In this document: one piece after another, positions 24,501-32,570 of the stretch
Position numbering within the stretch: the first letter of the stretch is position 1
Layout of the letters: each line of letters begins with the position of its first letter
NCBI RefSeq assembly: GCF_000429025.1
Contig: NZ_KE386834.1
Location: 398,891 to 462,890 of the forward strand
Reading direction: 5' to 3'
DNA length: 64,000 nt
From: Actinospineispora spinosispora DSM 44797
GTDB taxonomy: Bacteria; Actinomycetota; Actinomycetes; Mycobacteriales; Pseudonocardiaceae
Notes under the pieces: model-generated
What the model saw: only the letters and a program-made list of their open reading frames with translations
The model's database searches: none
What the model was told of the DNA's origin: nothing
Program-made: the position numbers and the translations under genes

Positions 24501-26264
24501 TCACGCTGTGCTGCTGGTGGGCCGGCTGAACAGCCGGGGGAGATCGTCCTGACCGGTGTCCTTGGCCGAGGCGGTGCGCTCGGTCAGCGCCACCGACCCG
24601 GAGAAGCCGTCGACCTGCACGGACGCGCCGGTACCCAGCCTGCTCGTCGCGTCGACCGTCGCGACGACGCAGGCCACGCCGAGGTCCCGGCAGGCGACCG
24701 CGACGTCGCACAGCGCCGAGCCACCGTCGACGACGACCGCGCCGGCGACCGGCAGCAACGGGACCCAGCCGGGCCCGCCGGTCGGCAGGACGAGAACGTC
24801 GCCGGGGCGCACCTCGCTGGGGGAGGCGGGGGTGGCGAGCACGACGGTGCGACCGGCGCTGAGCCCCGGCCCGGCCGCTGTTCCGGGCAGAATTCGGCGC
24901 CCGCTCAGCTGCTTGGGGCTGGGACGCGGCTGCCACCGCACGACCGGCGGCGGCGCCCCGATGGTGACGAACGGCGGCTGATAGGCGGCCAGGGCGCGGT
25001 AGTCGTAGGCCCGCATGCGCAGCGACTCGCCGTGCGCGGACGGGTCGGAGAGGAACGACCCCAGCTCCGGTTCCAGCAGCATGAAGATCTGGTCGACCTC
25101 GTCGAGCAGGCCGCTCTCGGTGTGTCTGCGGCCCAGCTCCCGCGCCGCGAGACGTTGTTCATGGTGTAGCCCGGAGACGATCCGCCGTAGTCCGTGGCGG
25201 GCCGGCAGCCAGCGCGCGCTCGCGGTCAGCGCCTCGTCGAAACGGGCCGACGCGACCGGTGAGCCGCGCAGCGAGCCGCGGATCGTCGACGCGGTCTGCG
25301 CGCTGAGGTTGGCCCGCGAGCGGGCCCGGGACGCGGGATCGGGTTGATCGGTGCCCCGGCGCAGGACATCGACCAGCCGCACCATCAGGTGGGCGTCGGT
25401 GCCCCACGTGTCGGCCGACAGTTCCCACTCGGCGGGCCCGAAGTGCCCGTTCTCGGCCAGGAAGGACCGAAGGTTCTCCGAGCAGGTGGTGCCGAGCTCG
25501 ACGGCGGCGGCGGACACGCCCTTGTCGAACAAGCGGGTCAGCCGGTCCGAGGCGCTGACCCGTTTCGCCAGCTGCCACAGCCCGTCGATCGGGGCGGTCG
25601 CCGAACCACCGTGCCCGGCGACGAGCGCGCCGGTCAGACCGGGGAAGCCGGCCTCCTCGGTGGCCCTGGTGAGCAGGTCGCTGGTGACGGCGGTCGCCAG
25701 CTCCGCCTCGGCGAGGAACCGGAGCGTCTCGCGCAGTGGGGCACGCAGGGCGGTGATCCGCGCGACCAGGTCGGCATCGGAGCATCGGCGCAGCTGGGGA
25801 CGTCCGGCACGCAGCTCGGTGAACCGCCGCGCCGCGCCGGAGTGGTCGGTCTGGCCGGACAGCACCGAGGCCGTCCAGCTCCGCAGCCGCTCCGCGGTCG
25901 CTTCGAGCGTGGGACGTTCGTCGCGCTGGCGCGGCACGTCGGGCCGCTCGCCCAGGTACTGCCTGGCGAACGCCATCGGGTCGGCTCCGCTGGCGTACAC
26001 GCCGAACAACCGCAGCAGCGAGGTGTTCAGGTACAGATGGGCACCGAACAGTGCGGCGGGGTGGTGCGCGGCCTCGGCTCCCGGCTCCGGCGCGGGACGC
26101 AGCCCGGTGTCGGTGTACACCCGCGCCCACGCGGGTCCGAGCTCGGCGCCGACGCCCACGGTGGCGGTCAGCGGGCTGACCGGGGTCGGGCAGAGATCAC
26201 CGACCACCGCACGCGAATACAGCGGGTAAAGGGACGACGCCAGGTCGTCGAACTCCCACTTCAT
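24501..26264 (-). CDS. PEP-utilizer-like protein lacking the phosphohistidine
   Basis: The product is 587 residues. The C-terminal 90 residues match the PEP-utilizing mobile (swivelling) domain: a GRTVVLATPASPSEVRPGDVLVLP strand region and then GGSALCDVAVACRDLGVACVV. In canonical PEP synthases and rifampin phosphotransferases the latter reads GG-x3-SHAAIVARELG; here the His position is Asp, so phosphotransfer by the usual route is unlikely. The rest is helical and resembles the segment before the mobile domain in such proteins (PLTATVGV, LYLNTSLLRLFGVYASGADPM). No ATP-grasp domain is present. It could be a partner or a repurposed member. A TetR gene follows. Confidence 0.7.
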   Translation of the reverse strand: MKWEFDDLASSLYPLYSRAVVGDLCPTPVSPLTATVGVGAELGPAWARVYTDTGLRPAPEPGAEAAHHPAALFGAHLYLNTSLLRLFGVYASGADPMAFARQYLGERPDVPRQRDERPTLEATAERLRSWTASVLSGQTDHSGAARRFTELRAGRPQLRRCSDADLVARITALRAPLRETLRFLAEAELATAVTSDLLTRATEEAGFPGLTGALVAGHGGSATAPIDGLWQLAKRVSASDRLTRLFDKGVSAAAVELGTTCSENLRSFLAENGHFGPAEWELSADTWGTDAHLMVRLVDVLRRGTDQPDPASRARSRANLSAQTASTIRGSLRGSPVASARFDEALTASARWLPARHGLRRIVSGLHHEQRLAARELGRRHTESGLLDEVDQIFMLLEPELGSFLSDPSAHGESLRMRAYDYRALAAYQPPFVTIGAPPPVVRWQPRPSPKQLSGRRILPGTAAGPGLSAGRTVVLATPASPSEVRPGDVLVLPTGGPGWVPLLPVAGAVVVDGGSALCDVAVACRDLGVACVVATVDATSRLGTGASVQVDGFSGSVALTERTASAKDTGQDDLPRLFSRPTSSTA

Positions 26265-26284
26265 GCGGCCCGCTTCCTATACCC

Positions 26285-26296
26285 CTCAGCGCTGAG
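26285..26296. promoter_or_regulatory. 12-bp palindrome in a divergent promoter region
   Basis: CTCAGCGCTGAG is perfectly self-complementary. It lies 20 bp upstream of the PEP-utilizer-like start in the 181-bp gap to the acyltransferase gene, and could be a TetR-type half-operator. Nothing else stands out in the gap except a GGGGG Shine-Dalgarno near 26436. Confidence 0.35.
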
Positions 26297-26445
26297 TGGC
26301 GCTAGTGTGCAGCGCGAAGTACTTACCAGTCAATCCTGACCGTTTGTTCTGGCAAGAATTACAGGACGAACGTTGGCCCGCGATAGCCAAGAGGTCATCT
26401 TGGCCGGGTAGGTTGACCGCAACTCGGCTCTTGTGGGGGTATCCG

Positions 26446-27909
26446 ATGAAGCTGACAGAGCTGGTCGCCAAGGTTTACGCGGCTCCTCGCGGCCCCGAGA
26501 TCGCCGCGTGTTTCGACTACGACGGAACGGTGATCTCCGGTTACTCGGCGATGGCCTTCTACAACAAACGGTTCAGGGAACGCGATATCGGCCCGACCGA
26601 GCTGGCGAAGATGACCTGGGCCAGCGTGCGCGGCGTCAGCACCCAGAAGGAGTTCGCCGAGCTGCTGGACATGTCGCTGGGTGCCTGGCGCGGCCGCACA
26701 CCCGACGAGCTGATGAAGCTCGGTGAGTCGCTGTTCAAGCACGAGATCGCCGCGCAGCTGCACAACGAGGTGTGGGAGCTCGTCCAGGCCCACCACGAGA
26801 TGGGCCACACCGTGCTGCTGGCCTCGTCGGCCACCCGTTTCCAGGTCGAGCCGATGGGCCGCGACATCGGCGCGGCGCACGTGCTGTGCACCGAGGTCGA
26901 GGTCGTCGACGGGGTGATCACCGGACGGCCGGCGGGCACGCCGCTGTGGGGTCTCGGCAAGGCCCGCGCGGTGCGCGCGCTCGCCGAGGCGCAGAACATC
27001 GACCTGACCAAGTCCTTCGCCTACAGCAACGGCGACGAGGACGTCATGTTCCTGGAGACGGTGGGCAACCCGGTCGCCGTGCAGCCCGACCACGGCCTGG
27101 CGCAGGAGGCGGAGCGGCGCGGCTGGCCGGTCCTGCACTGCGTCCCGCGCGGCGGCATGCCCAGCCCGGTGGACGTGCTGCGCACCGTCGGGTTCTACGG
27201 CGGGTTCGCCGCCGCCGTCACCGCGGGCATCGGCGTGGGGCTGCTGCGCCGGTCCAAGCGCGACATGCTCGACGTGAGCACCTCCCTCGGCGCCGACCTG
27301 TCACTGGGGCTCGCCGGCGTCGACGTCGACGTGGTCACCGGCACCGAGTACCTGACCTCGCCTCGGCCCGCGGTCTTCGTGTTCAACCACCAGAGCAAGA
27401 TCGATCCGATCATCGCGATGAAGCTCGTGCGCGGGAAGCTGACCGGGGTGGCCAAGAAGGAGGCCAAGAACATCCCCGGCTTCGGTCAGCTGTTCCAGCT
27501 CGCCGACGTGGCGTTCGTCGACCGGGGCAACACCGCACAGGCCAAGCAGGTGCTCGAACCCGCCGTGGCCAAGGTCCGCGACGAAGGCATCTCGCTGATC
27601 ATGGCACCGGAGGGCACCCGCTCCGCGACCCCGAAGCTGGGCCCTTTCAAGAAGGGCGCATTCCACATCGCCATGCAGGCCGGCGTGCCGATCGTGCCGA
27701 TCGTCATGCGCAACGCGGGCGAGGTCATGTGGCGCGGTGCGCAGGCGATCCGGTCCGGCACCGTCGAGGTCGCCGTCCTGCCGCCGGTCGACACGAGCGG
27801 CTGGCAGGCGAAGACCGTCACCGAGCACGCCAAGCAGGTACGTGACATGTTCGTCGAGACCCTGGCGCATTGGCCGAGCAACAACACGAACGGCAAGGGA
27901 CACGCGTAA
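26446..27909 (+). CDS. plsC: HAD hydrolase-lysophosphatidate acyltransferase fusion
   Basis: The product is 487 residues. The N-terminal HAD-IB domain starts with FDYDGT (D24/D26 nucleophile and acid) and SSATRF (motif II region), with YSNGDEDVMFLETVG near 192-207 as the metal motif. The C-terminal acyltransferase has NHQSKID (H315-x4-D320) and PEGTRS (388-393). The same architecture and next gene occur at Mycobacterium tuberculosis Rv2483c (PlsC)-Rv2484c. It should acylate 1-acyl-glycerol-3-phosphate, while the HAD part may dephosphorylate a lipid intermediate. GGGGGT precedes the ATG. The stop overlaps the next start (TAATG). Confidence 0.92.
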   Translation: MKLTELVAKVYAAPRGPEIAACFDYDGTVISGYSAMAFYNKRFRERDIGPTELAKMTWASVRGVSTQKEFAELLDMSLGAWRGRTPDELMKLGESLFKHEIAAQLHNEVWELVQAHHEMGHTVLLASSATRFQVEPMGRDIGAAHVLCTEVEVVDGVITGRPAGTPLWGLGKARAVRALAEAQNIDLTKSFAYSNGDEDVMFLETVGNPVAVQPDHGLAQEAERRGWPVLHCVPRGGMPSPVDVLRTVGFYGGFAAAVTAGIGVGLLRRSKRDMLDVSTSLGADLSLGLAGVDVDVVTGTEYLTSPRPAVFVFNHQSKIDPIIAMKLVRGKLTGVAKKEAKNIPGFGQLFQLADVAFVDRGNTAQAKQVLEPAVAKVRDEGISLIMAPEGTRSATPKLGPFKKGAFHIAMQAGVPIVPIVMRNAGEVMWRGAQAIRSGTVEVAVLPPVDTSGWQAKTVTEHAKQVRDMFVETLAHWPSNNTNGKGHA

Positions 27910-29354
27910 TGGCAGCTCAGGACGGTCGCAGCCCGGACGCTCCACTGGACTGGGGTTCCGGCGAGGAGATGAACGCCTTCGAGGCGGTCATGTGGCGGGC
28001 CGAGGCGGACCGCACGCTGCGGTCGCCGGTCGTGGCGATCGAGCAGCTCGACGTCGTGCCGGACTGGGACCGCTTCCGCGCCGCGCACGACTGGGCGGTG
28101 CGGATGGTGCCCCGTTTCCGGCAGCGGGTCGTCGAGGCGCCGCTGGGTCTCGGTGCGCCGAGATGGACCGTCGATCCCGACTTCGACCTGCGCTTCCACG
28201 TCCGCCGCCAACGGCTTCCCGAGGGCGGCGGCTGGGCCGAGCTGCTGGACGCTGCCGCGCAGATCGCGATGACCCCGTTCGACCGCACCCGCCCGCCGTG
28301 GGAGGCGGTCCTGTTCGAGGGCCTTCCGGACGGCCGGGGCGCCTACGTGCTGAAGATGCACCACTCCGCGACCGACGGCATGGGCGCGCTGCAGCTGCTC
28401 AGCCAGCTGCACTCCAAGAAGCGCGAGCCCAACCCGGACAAGCCGCAGCCCGCGTTCGAACCGGCCGAGGCGCTCAGCTCTCTCGACGTGCTGCTGTCCC
28501 AGGTCCGAGGTGACGTCGAGTCGGTGCCGGGCGCGCTGCGTGAGGTCGGATCCGGGGCGTTGCGCGCGCTCAGCGACCCGAAGGGCGCGCTGGGGGAGGC
28601 CACCCGGTACGGCCGCTCGCTGCGCCGCGTGCTGACCCCGCCGGACGCGCAGGGCTCGCCGCTGCTGGCCAAGCGCAGCATGAGCTGGCGGTTCGCGGCG
28701 CTCGACGTGCCGTTCGCCGATCTCAAGGCCGCCGGCAAGTCGGTCGGCGGTTCGATCAACGACACCTACCTGGCCGCGCTCCTCGGCGGCTACCGCCGCT
28801 ACCACGAGGCCATGGCCGTCCCGGTCGTCGACGCGATCCCCATGGCCATCCCGATCTCGGTGCGCAAACCGGGGGACACCTCCGGTGGCAACAAGATCGC
28901 GTCCGCGCGAATCTCCGCGCCGGTGTCCACGATCGATCCGAAGGCGCGGATCGAGGAGGTGCGCGCTCTGATCCTGTCGGCGCGCGCGGAGCCGGCCGTC
29001 AACATGATCGGCCTGATGTCGCCGGCGCTGGCCAGGCTGCCCGGTTCGGTGATCGCGCAGCTCGCCGGTCCGATGACCAAGGGCAACGACCTGCAGGCCA
29101 GCAACGTGCCCGGCATCGGGGACCAGGTGTACCTGGCCGGCGCGCGGATCGAGCGGATGTACCCGTACGCCCCGCTGCCCGGCTGCGCCGCGATGATCAC
29201 GCTGGTGACCCACGGGGACATCGGCTGCGTCGGGGTCAACTACGACGCCGCGTCGTTCACCGAGCCGGAACTGTTCATCGAGTCGCTGCTCGACGGGTTC
29301 ACCGAGGTACTGGCGCTGAAGCCGGGCGCGGGGAAACCGGTGTCGCGGTCCTGA
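27909..29354 (+). CDS. Wax ester synthase/diacylglycerol acyltransferase (WS/DGAT)
   Basis: The product is 481 residues. The catalytic HHxxxDG is HHSATDG (151-157) and the C-terminal domain has the usual NVPGIGDQVYLAGARIERMYPY and GCVGVNYD regions. WS/DGAT enzymes acylate diacylglycerol or fatty alcohols to form storage lipid. Translational coupling to plsC (TAATG) makes a short route from lysophosphatidate to neutral lipid likely, and mirrors Rv2484c next to Rv2483c in mycobacteria. Confidence 0.93.
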   Translation: MAAQDGRSPDAPLDWGSGEEMNAFEAVMWRAEADRTLRSPVVAIEQLDVVPDWDRFRAAHDWAVRMVPRFRQRVVEAPLGLGAPRWTVDPDFDLRFHVRRQRLPEGGGWAELLDAAAQIAMTPFDRTRPPWEAVLFEGLPDGRGAYVLKMHHSATDGMGALQLLSQLHSKKREPNPDKPQPAFEPAEALSSLDVLLSQVRGDVESVPGALREVGSGALRALSDPKGALGEATRYGRSLRRVLTPPDAQGSPLLAKRSMSWRFAALDVPFADLKAAGKSVGGSINDTYLAALLGGYRRYHEAMAVPVVDAIPMAIPISVRKPGDTSGGNKIASARISAPVSTIDPKARIEEVRALILSARAEPAVNMIGLMSPALARLPGSVIAQLAGPMTKGNDLQASNVPGIGDQVYLAGARIERMYPYAPLPGCAAMITLVTHGDIGCVGVNYDAASFTEPELFIESLLDGFTEVLALKPGAGKPVSRS

Positions 29355-29451
29355 TGTGCCACCTGTCACCTCGATTCCCGCAAGCGGGGTGTCATAGGTT
29401 TTAATTGGCCGTTAGAAAAAGTAGTGCTGTCGTCTCGGTGAGGAGCGCCAG

Positions 29452-30498
29452 GTGCGGGTAGGAATGACGCTGAACTACAGCGGCGGGTTCAGCGAAGCCG
29501 TGGACGAACTGGCGGACTACGAGCGCGCCGGTCTCGAGGTGCTGTACGTACCGGAGGCCTACAGCTTCGACGCGGTGTCGCAGCTCGGTTTCATCGCCGC
29601 GCGCACCGAACGCGTGCAGCTGGCCTCGGGCATCCTGCAGATTTACACCCGTACCCCGTCGCTGACCGCGATGACGGCGGCCGGGCTGGACTACGTGTCC
29701 GGCGGCCGGTTCATCCTGGGCATCGGTGCGTCCGGGCCACAGGTCATCGAGGGCTTCCACGGCGTGCCGTACAACGCGCCGCTGGGGCGGCAGCGCGAGC
29801 TGGTGGAGATCTGCCGGCAGGTGTGGCGCCGCGAGCCGGTGCGCCACGACGGTAAGTACTACAAGGTGCCGCTGCCCGCTGAGCAGGGCACCGGGCTGGG
29901 TAAGCCGCTCAAGCTGATCAACCACCCGCTGCGTGCGGACATCCCGATCGTCATCGCCTCGATCGGGCCGAAGAACGTAGAGCTCACCGCCGAGGTCGCC
30001 AACGGCTGGCAGCCGCTGTTCTACCTGCCCGAGCGCGCCAAGGACGTGTGGGGCGACGCGCTGGCCGCCGGAGCCGCGAAGCGTGACCCCGAGCTGGGGC
30101 CGCTCGACATCGCACCGCAGATTCCGGTCGCGATGGGCGACGACCTGGACGCCATGCGCGACGTCATGCGGCCGAAGCTGGCCCTCTACGTGGGCGGCAT
30201 GGGCGCTCGTGGCAAGAACTTCTACAACGACCTCGCCTGCCGCTACGGGTTCGAGGCCGAGGCCAAGACCTGCCAGGACCTGTACCTGGACGGGAAGAAG
30301 GACGAGGCCGCCGCGTCGCTGCCGGACGAGCTGCTGGACGGGCTCGGCCTGATCGGCCCGGAAGGGCGGATCAAGGAGCGCCTCGAAGCGTTGGCCGAAG
30401 GTGGCGTGACCACCATCAACCTGTCCCCGACCGGTCCGCACGCACCGGCGACGGTGAAGCAGGTCGAGCGGATCGTCGAGTACGCCTCGGCGCTCTAG
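29452..30498 (+). CDS. LLM-class F420-dependent oxidoreductase (Rv3520c-like)
   Basis: The product is 348 residues of the luciferase-like TIM-barrel fold. Landmarks are the NYSGGFSEAVDELADYERAG start, LASGILQIYTRTPSLTAMTAAGLDYVSGGRFILGIGASGPQ (the cofactor region) and WQPLFYLPE. This pattern belongs to an actinobacterial subfamily predicted to use cofactor F420 (M. tuberculosis Rv3520c is a member). The substrate is unknown. The GTG start follows GAGGAG. The gene is downstream of the lipid genes but with a 97-bp gap that contains a CCCGC/GCGGG hairpin at 29377, so it probably has its own promoter. Confidence 0.88.
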   Translation: MRVGMTLNYSGGFSEAVDELADYERAGLEVLYVPEAYSFDAVSQLGFIAARTERVQLASGILQIYTRTPSLTAMTAAGLDYVSGGRFILGIGASGPQVIEGFHGVPYNAPLGRQRELVEICRQVWRREPVRHDGKYYKVPLPAEQGTGLGKPLKLINHPLRADIPIVIASIGPKNVELTAEVANGWQPLFYLPERAKDVWGDALAAGAAKRDPELGPLDIAPQIPVAMGDDLDAMRDVMRPKLALYVGGMGARGKNFYNDLACRYGFEAEAKTCQDLYLDGKKDEAAASLPDELLDGLGLIGPEGRIKERLEALAEGGVTTINLSPTGPHAPATVKQVERIVEYASAL

Positions 30499-30626
30499 AG
30501 CCGTCTCCCTCGATTGGGGCACGTTCCCACTCTGAGCGGGAGATGACGCCGCGCTGGCCGCCGAGGAAACTGATGTGAAATCTGGAGACGTGTTTCCGAC
30601 CCGATCTCCTGGGCAATGACTAGTAT

Positions 30627-30712
30627 TTCGAAGTTCGAAGCAGTGAGCCATGTCTCAAGGCTGCGAGCTTCGTACCTGGCGTGAATGAGGTGCCTTTTCG
30701 GCTCACGCCAGG
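30627..30712 (+). promoter_or_regulatory. Control region and leader hairpin of the ferredoxin operon
   Basis: Within the 235-bp gap 30499-30733, TTCGAA occurs twice, 7 bp apart (30627 and 30634), making a candidate operator. Farther down, CCTGGCGTGA (30675-30684) pairs perfectly with TCACGCCAGG (30703-30712), placed directly before the AGGAGG region of the ferredoxin gene. It may be a 5'-leader hairpin affecting translation, or an operator. Confidence 0.45.
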
Positions 30713-30733
30713 AGGACCAAGGGAGGCGGATAC

Positions 30734-30928
30734 ATGCGTATCGTGGTCGATCACAACAAGTGCACCGGGCTGGGCATGTGTGAGGCGGAGGCGCCCGAGC
30801 TGTTCGAGGTGCAGGACGACGGCTCGTTGGTGATCTTGAACGAGAAGCCGGACGAGGATGCCCGTGCCGAGGCCGAGGCGGCTGTGGAGTCGTGCCCGAC
30901 CGAGGCATTGTCCATCGTCGAGGACTGA
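30734..30928 (+). CDS. [3Fe-4S] ferredoxin, P450-partner type
   Basis: The product is 64 residues. Cysteines are at 10, 16 and 54 (CTGLGMC ... SCPTEAL); the residue that would be the fourth ligand is not Cys, so a 3Fe-4S cluster is expected. Such ferredoxins deliver electrons to cytochrome P450s or similar oxygenases. The GGGAGG box lies 10 nt upstream of the ATG. The next gene, 9 bp later, is a matching reductase. No P450 gene is in the window, so the partner oxygenase must be elsewhere. Confidence 0.95.
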   Translation: MRIVVDHNKCTGLGMCEAEAPELFEVQDDGSLVILNEKPDEDARAEAEAAVESCPTEALSIVED

Positions 30929-30937
30929 GGGGTTTTC

Positions 30938-32155
30938 GTGTCGGATCGTCTGGTCATCGTCGGTGCTTCGCTTGCCGGTCTGCGTGCGGCGCAGGCCGCC
31001 CGCAAGGCGGGGTTCGAGGGCGAGCTGACTCTGGTCGGTGGGGAGGTGCACCTGCCCTATGACCGCCCACCACTGTCGAAGGCGTATCTGGATGAGGGGG
31101 AGGACCCCGACACCCCGGTGTTCCGGTCCGAAGCCGAGCTGCGTGACGAGCTGAAGCTCGACCTGCGGCTCAACACCTGGGCGACCGGTCTCGACGCGGA
31201 GCGCAAGGTCATCGCGCTGAGCGACGGCTCCGAGCTGGAGTACGGGTCGGTGATCATTGCGACGGGTGCGGCGGCGCGGACGCTGCCCGGCGCGGACAAG
31301 CTGTCCGGGGTGCACACCCTGCGCACCCTCGACGACGCCGTGGCGATCCGGGACGCTCTGGAGTCCGGGGCACGCACCGTTGTCGTCGGTGCCGGGTTCA
31401 TCGGCTCCGAGGTGGCCTCCGGCGCCCGCAAGCGCGGCCTGCCGGTCACCATCCTGGAAGCGCTGCCGGTGCCGCTGGTGCGCTCGGTCGGCGAGGACAT
31501 GGGCCGGGCGTGCGCCGCGCTGCACGAGGCGAACGGCACCGACCTGCGTTGCGGCGTCAAGGTCGCCGGGCTCGTCGGCGAGGACGGCAAGGTGACCGGC
31601 GTCGAGCTGGAGGACGGCGAGATCCTGCCCGCCGACCTGGTCGTCGTGGGTGTCGGCGTGGCGCCGAGCACGGACTGGCTGGCCGGCTCCGGGGTGACGC
31701 TGCACGAGCGCGACAAGGGCATCGTGTGCGACGAGACGCTCAACACCGGGCTGCCGGGGGTGTACGCGGCGGGCGACGTCGTGCATTTCCCGCATCAGCT
31801 GTTCGACGGCATGGTGATGCGGCTCGAGCACTGGACCAACGCGGCCGAGCAGGGCGCGCTGGCGGCCAAGAACGCGCTGAACCCGGACGAGGCCAAGCCC
31901 GCGCTCGGCGTGCCGTACTTCTGGTCGGACTGGTACGGCAGCCGCATCCAGTTCGTCGGGACCCCCGCCGCCGACGAGATCCGGGTGATCAGTGAGGAGC
32001 TGGGTGAGGACAAGTTCCTCGCGCTGTACCGCAGGGGCGACCGGATCACCGGATGCATCACGATCGACCGGCCGACACAGGTCATGAAGTACCGCAGGCT
32101 CATCGCGCAGTCGAAGAGCTGGCAGGAAGCACTGGAGTTCGCCGGTGTCTCGTAG
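30938..32155 (+). CDS. NAD(P)H-ferredoxin reductase (FAD)
   Basis: The product is 405 residues. FAD motif VIVGASLAGLRAAQAARKAG at the N-terminus, HLPYDRPPLSKAYL, the NAD motif VVVGAGFIGSEVASGARKRG near 145-165, and the second FAD motif VYAAGDVVHF near 270. This is the rubredoxin/putidaredoxin reductase family, with a C-terminal thioredoxin-reductase-like dimer domain. It should pass electrons from NAD(P)H to the 3Fe-4S ferredoxin encoded just upstream. The start is GTG. Confidence 0.94.
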   Translation: MSDRLVIVGASLAGLRAAQAARKAGFEGELTLVGGEVHLPYDRPPLSKAYLDEGEDPDTPVFRSEAELRDELKLDLRLNTWATGLDAERKVIALSDGSELEYGSVIIATGAAARTLPGADKLSGVHTLRTLDDAVAIRDALESGARTVVVGAGFIGSEVASGARKRGLPVTILEALPVPLVRSVGEDMGRACAALHEANGTDLRCGVKVAGLVGEDGKVTGVELEDGEILPADLVVVGVGVAPSTDWLAGSGVTLHERDKGIVCDETLNTGLPGVYAAGDVVHFPHQLFDGMVMRLEHWTNAAEQGALAAKNALNPDEAKPALGVPYFWSDWYGSRIQFVGTPAADEIRVISEELGEDKFLALYRRGDRITGCITIDRPTQVMKYRRLIAQSKSWQEALEFAGVS

Positions 32156-32169
32156 GCGCCATAGATGTT

Positions 32170-32204
32170 CGAAAGGGCCCGGTCTGAGAGGACCGGGCTC
32201 TTTC
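32170..32204 (+). terminator. Rho-independent terminator
   Basis: The hairpin CGAAAGGGCCCGGTC / GACCGGGCTCTTTCG (loop TGAGAG) lies 14 bp after the reductase stop. It is A-rich on the left and T-rich on the right; there are two mismatched positions near the middle of the stem. Confidence 0.75.
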
Positions 32205-32376
32205 GTGCGTTTGATCTGCGGTTGTGGTCCTGCCTACCGCGGCCTGGACCGGGGCCGGTTGGGGCCGAAGTCGTCGGGTGGCCGGGTGGCGGTGGTGCGC
32301 GCGGGCTGCGCCCGGGGGCCAGCTGTGCACAGTCCCGCGATGTCGTCGCACTGGCTCCAAACGCCCCAAGGCTCCC

Positions 32377-32446
32377 ACTTCGCATACGTTCGTGCTGTGT
32401 CGCACACGTCCGGACGTGTGCGACACAGCACGAAGGTGTGCAAAGT
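32377..32446. repeat. Seventy-base palindrome, GTCGCACA family (copy 1)
   Basis: The inner 46 bp (32389-32434) is a perfect palindrome with no loop, centred between 32411 and 32412; the flanks pair imperfectly. The 415-bp gap 32156-32570 between convergent genes also contains terminators at both ends and no gene. A near-copy lies at 55461-55532. Confidence 0.85.
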
Positions 32447-32519
32447 CGCCCTCGGGCGCGGCCCGCGCCACCACCGCGCCACTACGCGGACGTGCTCGCC
32501 CACACACCCCGGATGCCAC

Positions 32520-32549
32520 AAGGGCCCGGTCCATGAGGACCGGGCCCTT
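32520..32549 (-). terminator. Rho-independent terminator of the transglycosylase gene
   Basis: AAGGGCCCGGTCC (32520-32532) pairs perfectly with GGACCGGGCCCTT (32537-32549), loop ATGA. It lies just downstream of the minus-strand gene that ends at 32571 and resembles the terminator at 32170. Confidence 0.75.
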
Positions 32550-32570
32550 TGCGTGGGATGAGTCGGTGAC

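Noticed and set aside
27486..29369. Open frame of over 600 codons on the minus strand
   Set aside because: It mirrors the WS/DGAT and PlsC genes; composition is that of an antisense shadow in GC-rich DNA.
32156..32570. Small genes between the convergent reductase and transglycosylase genes
   Set aside because: Open frames there run through palindromes and terminators on both strands with no Shine-Dalgarno or recognisable product.
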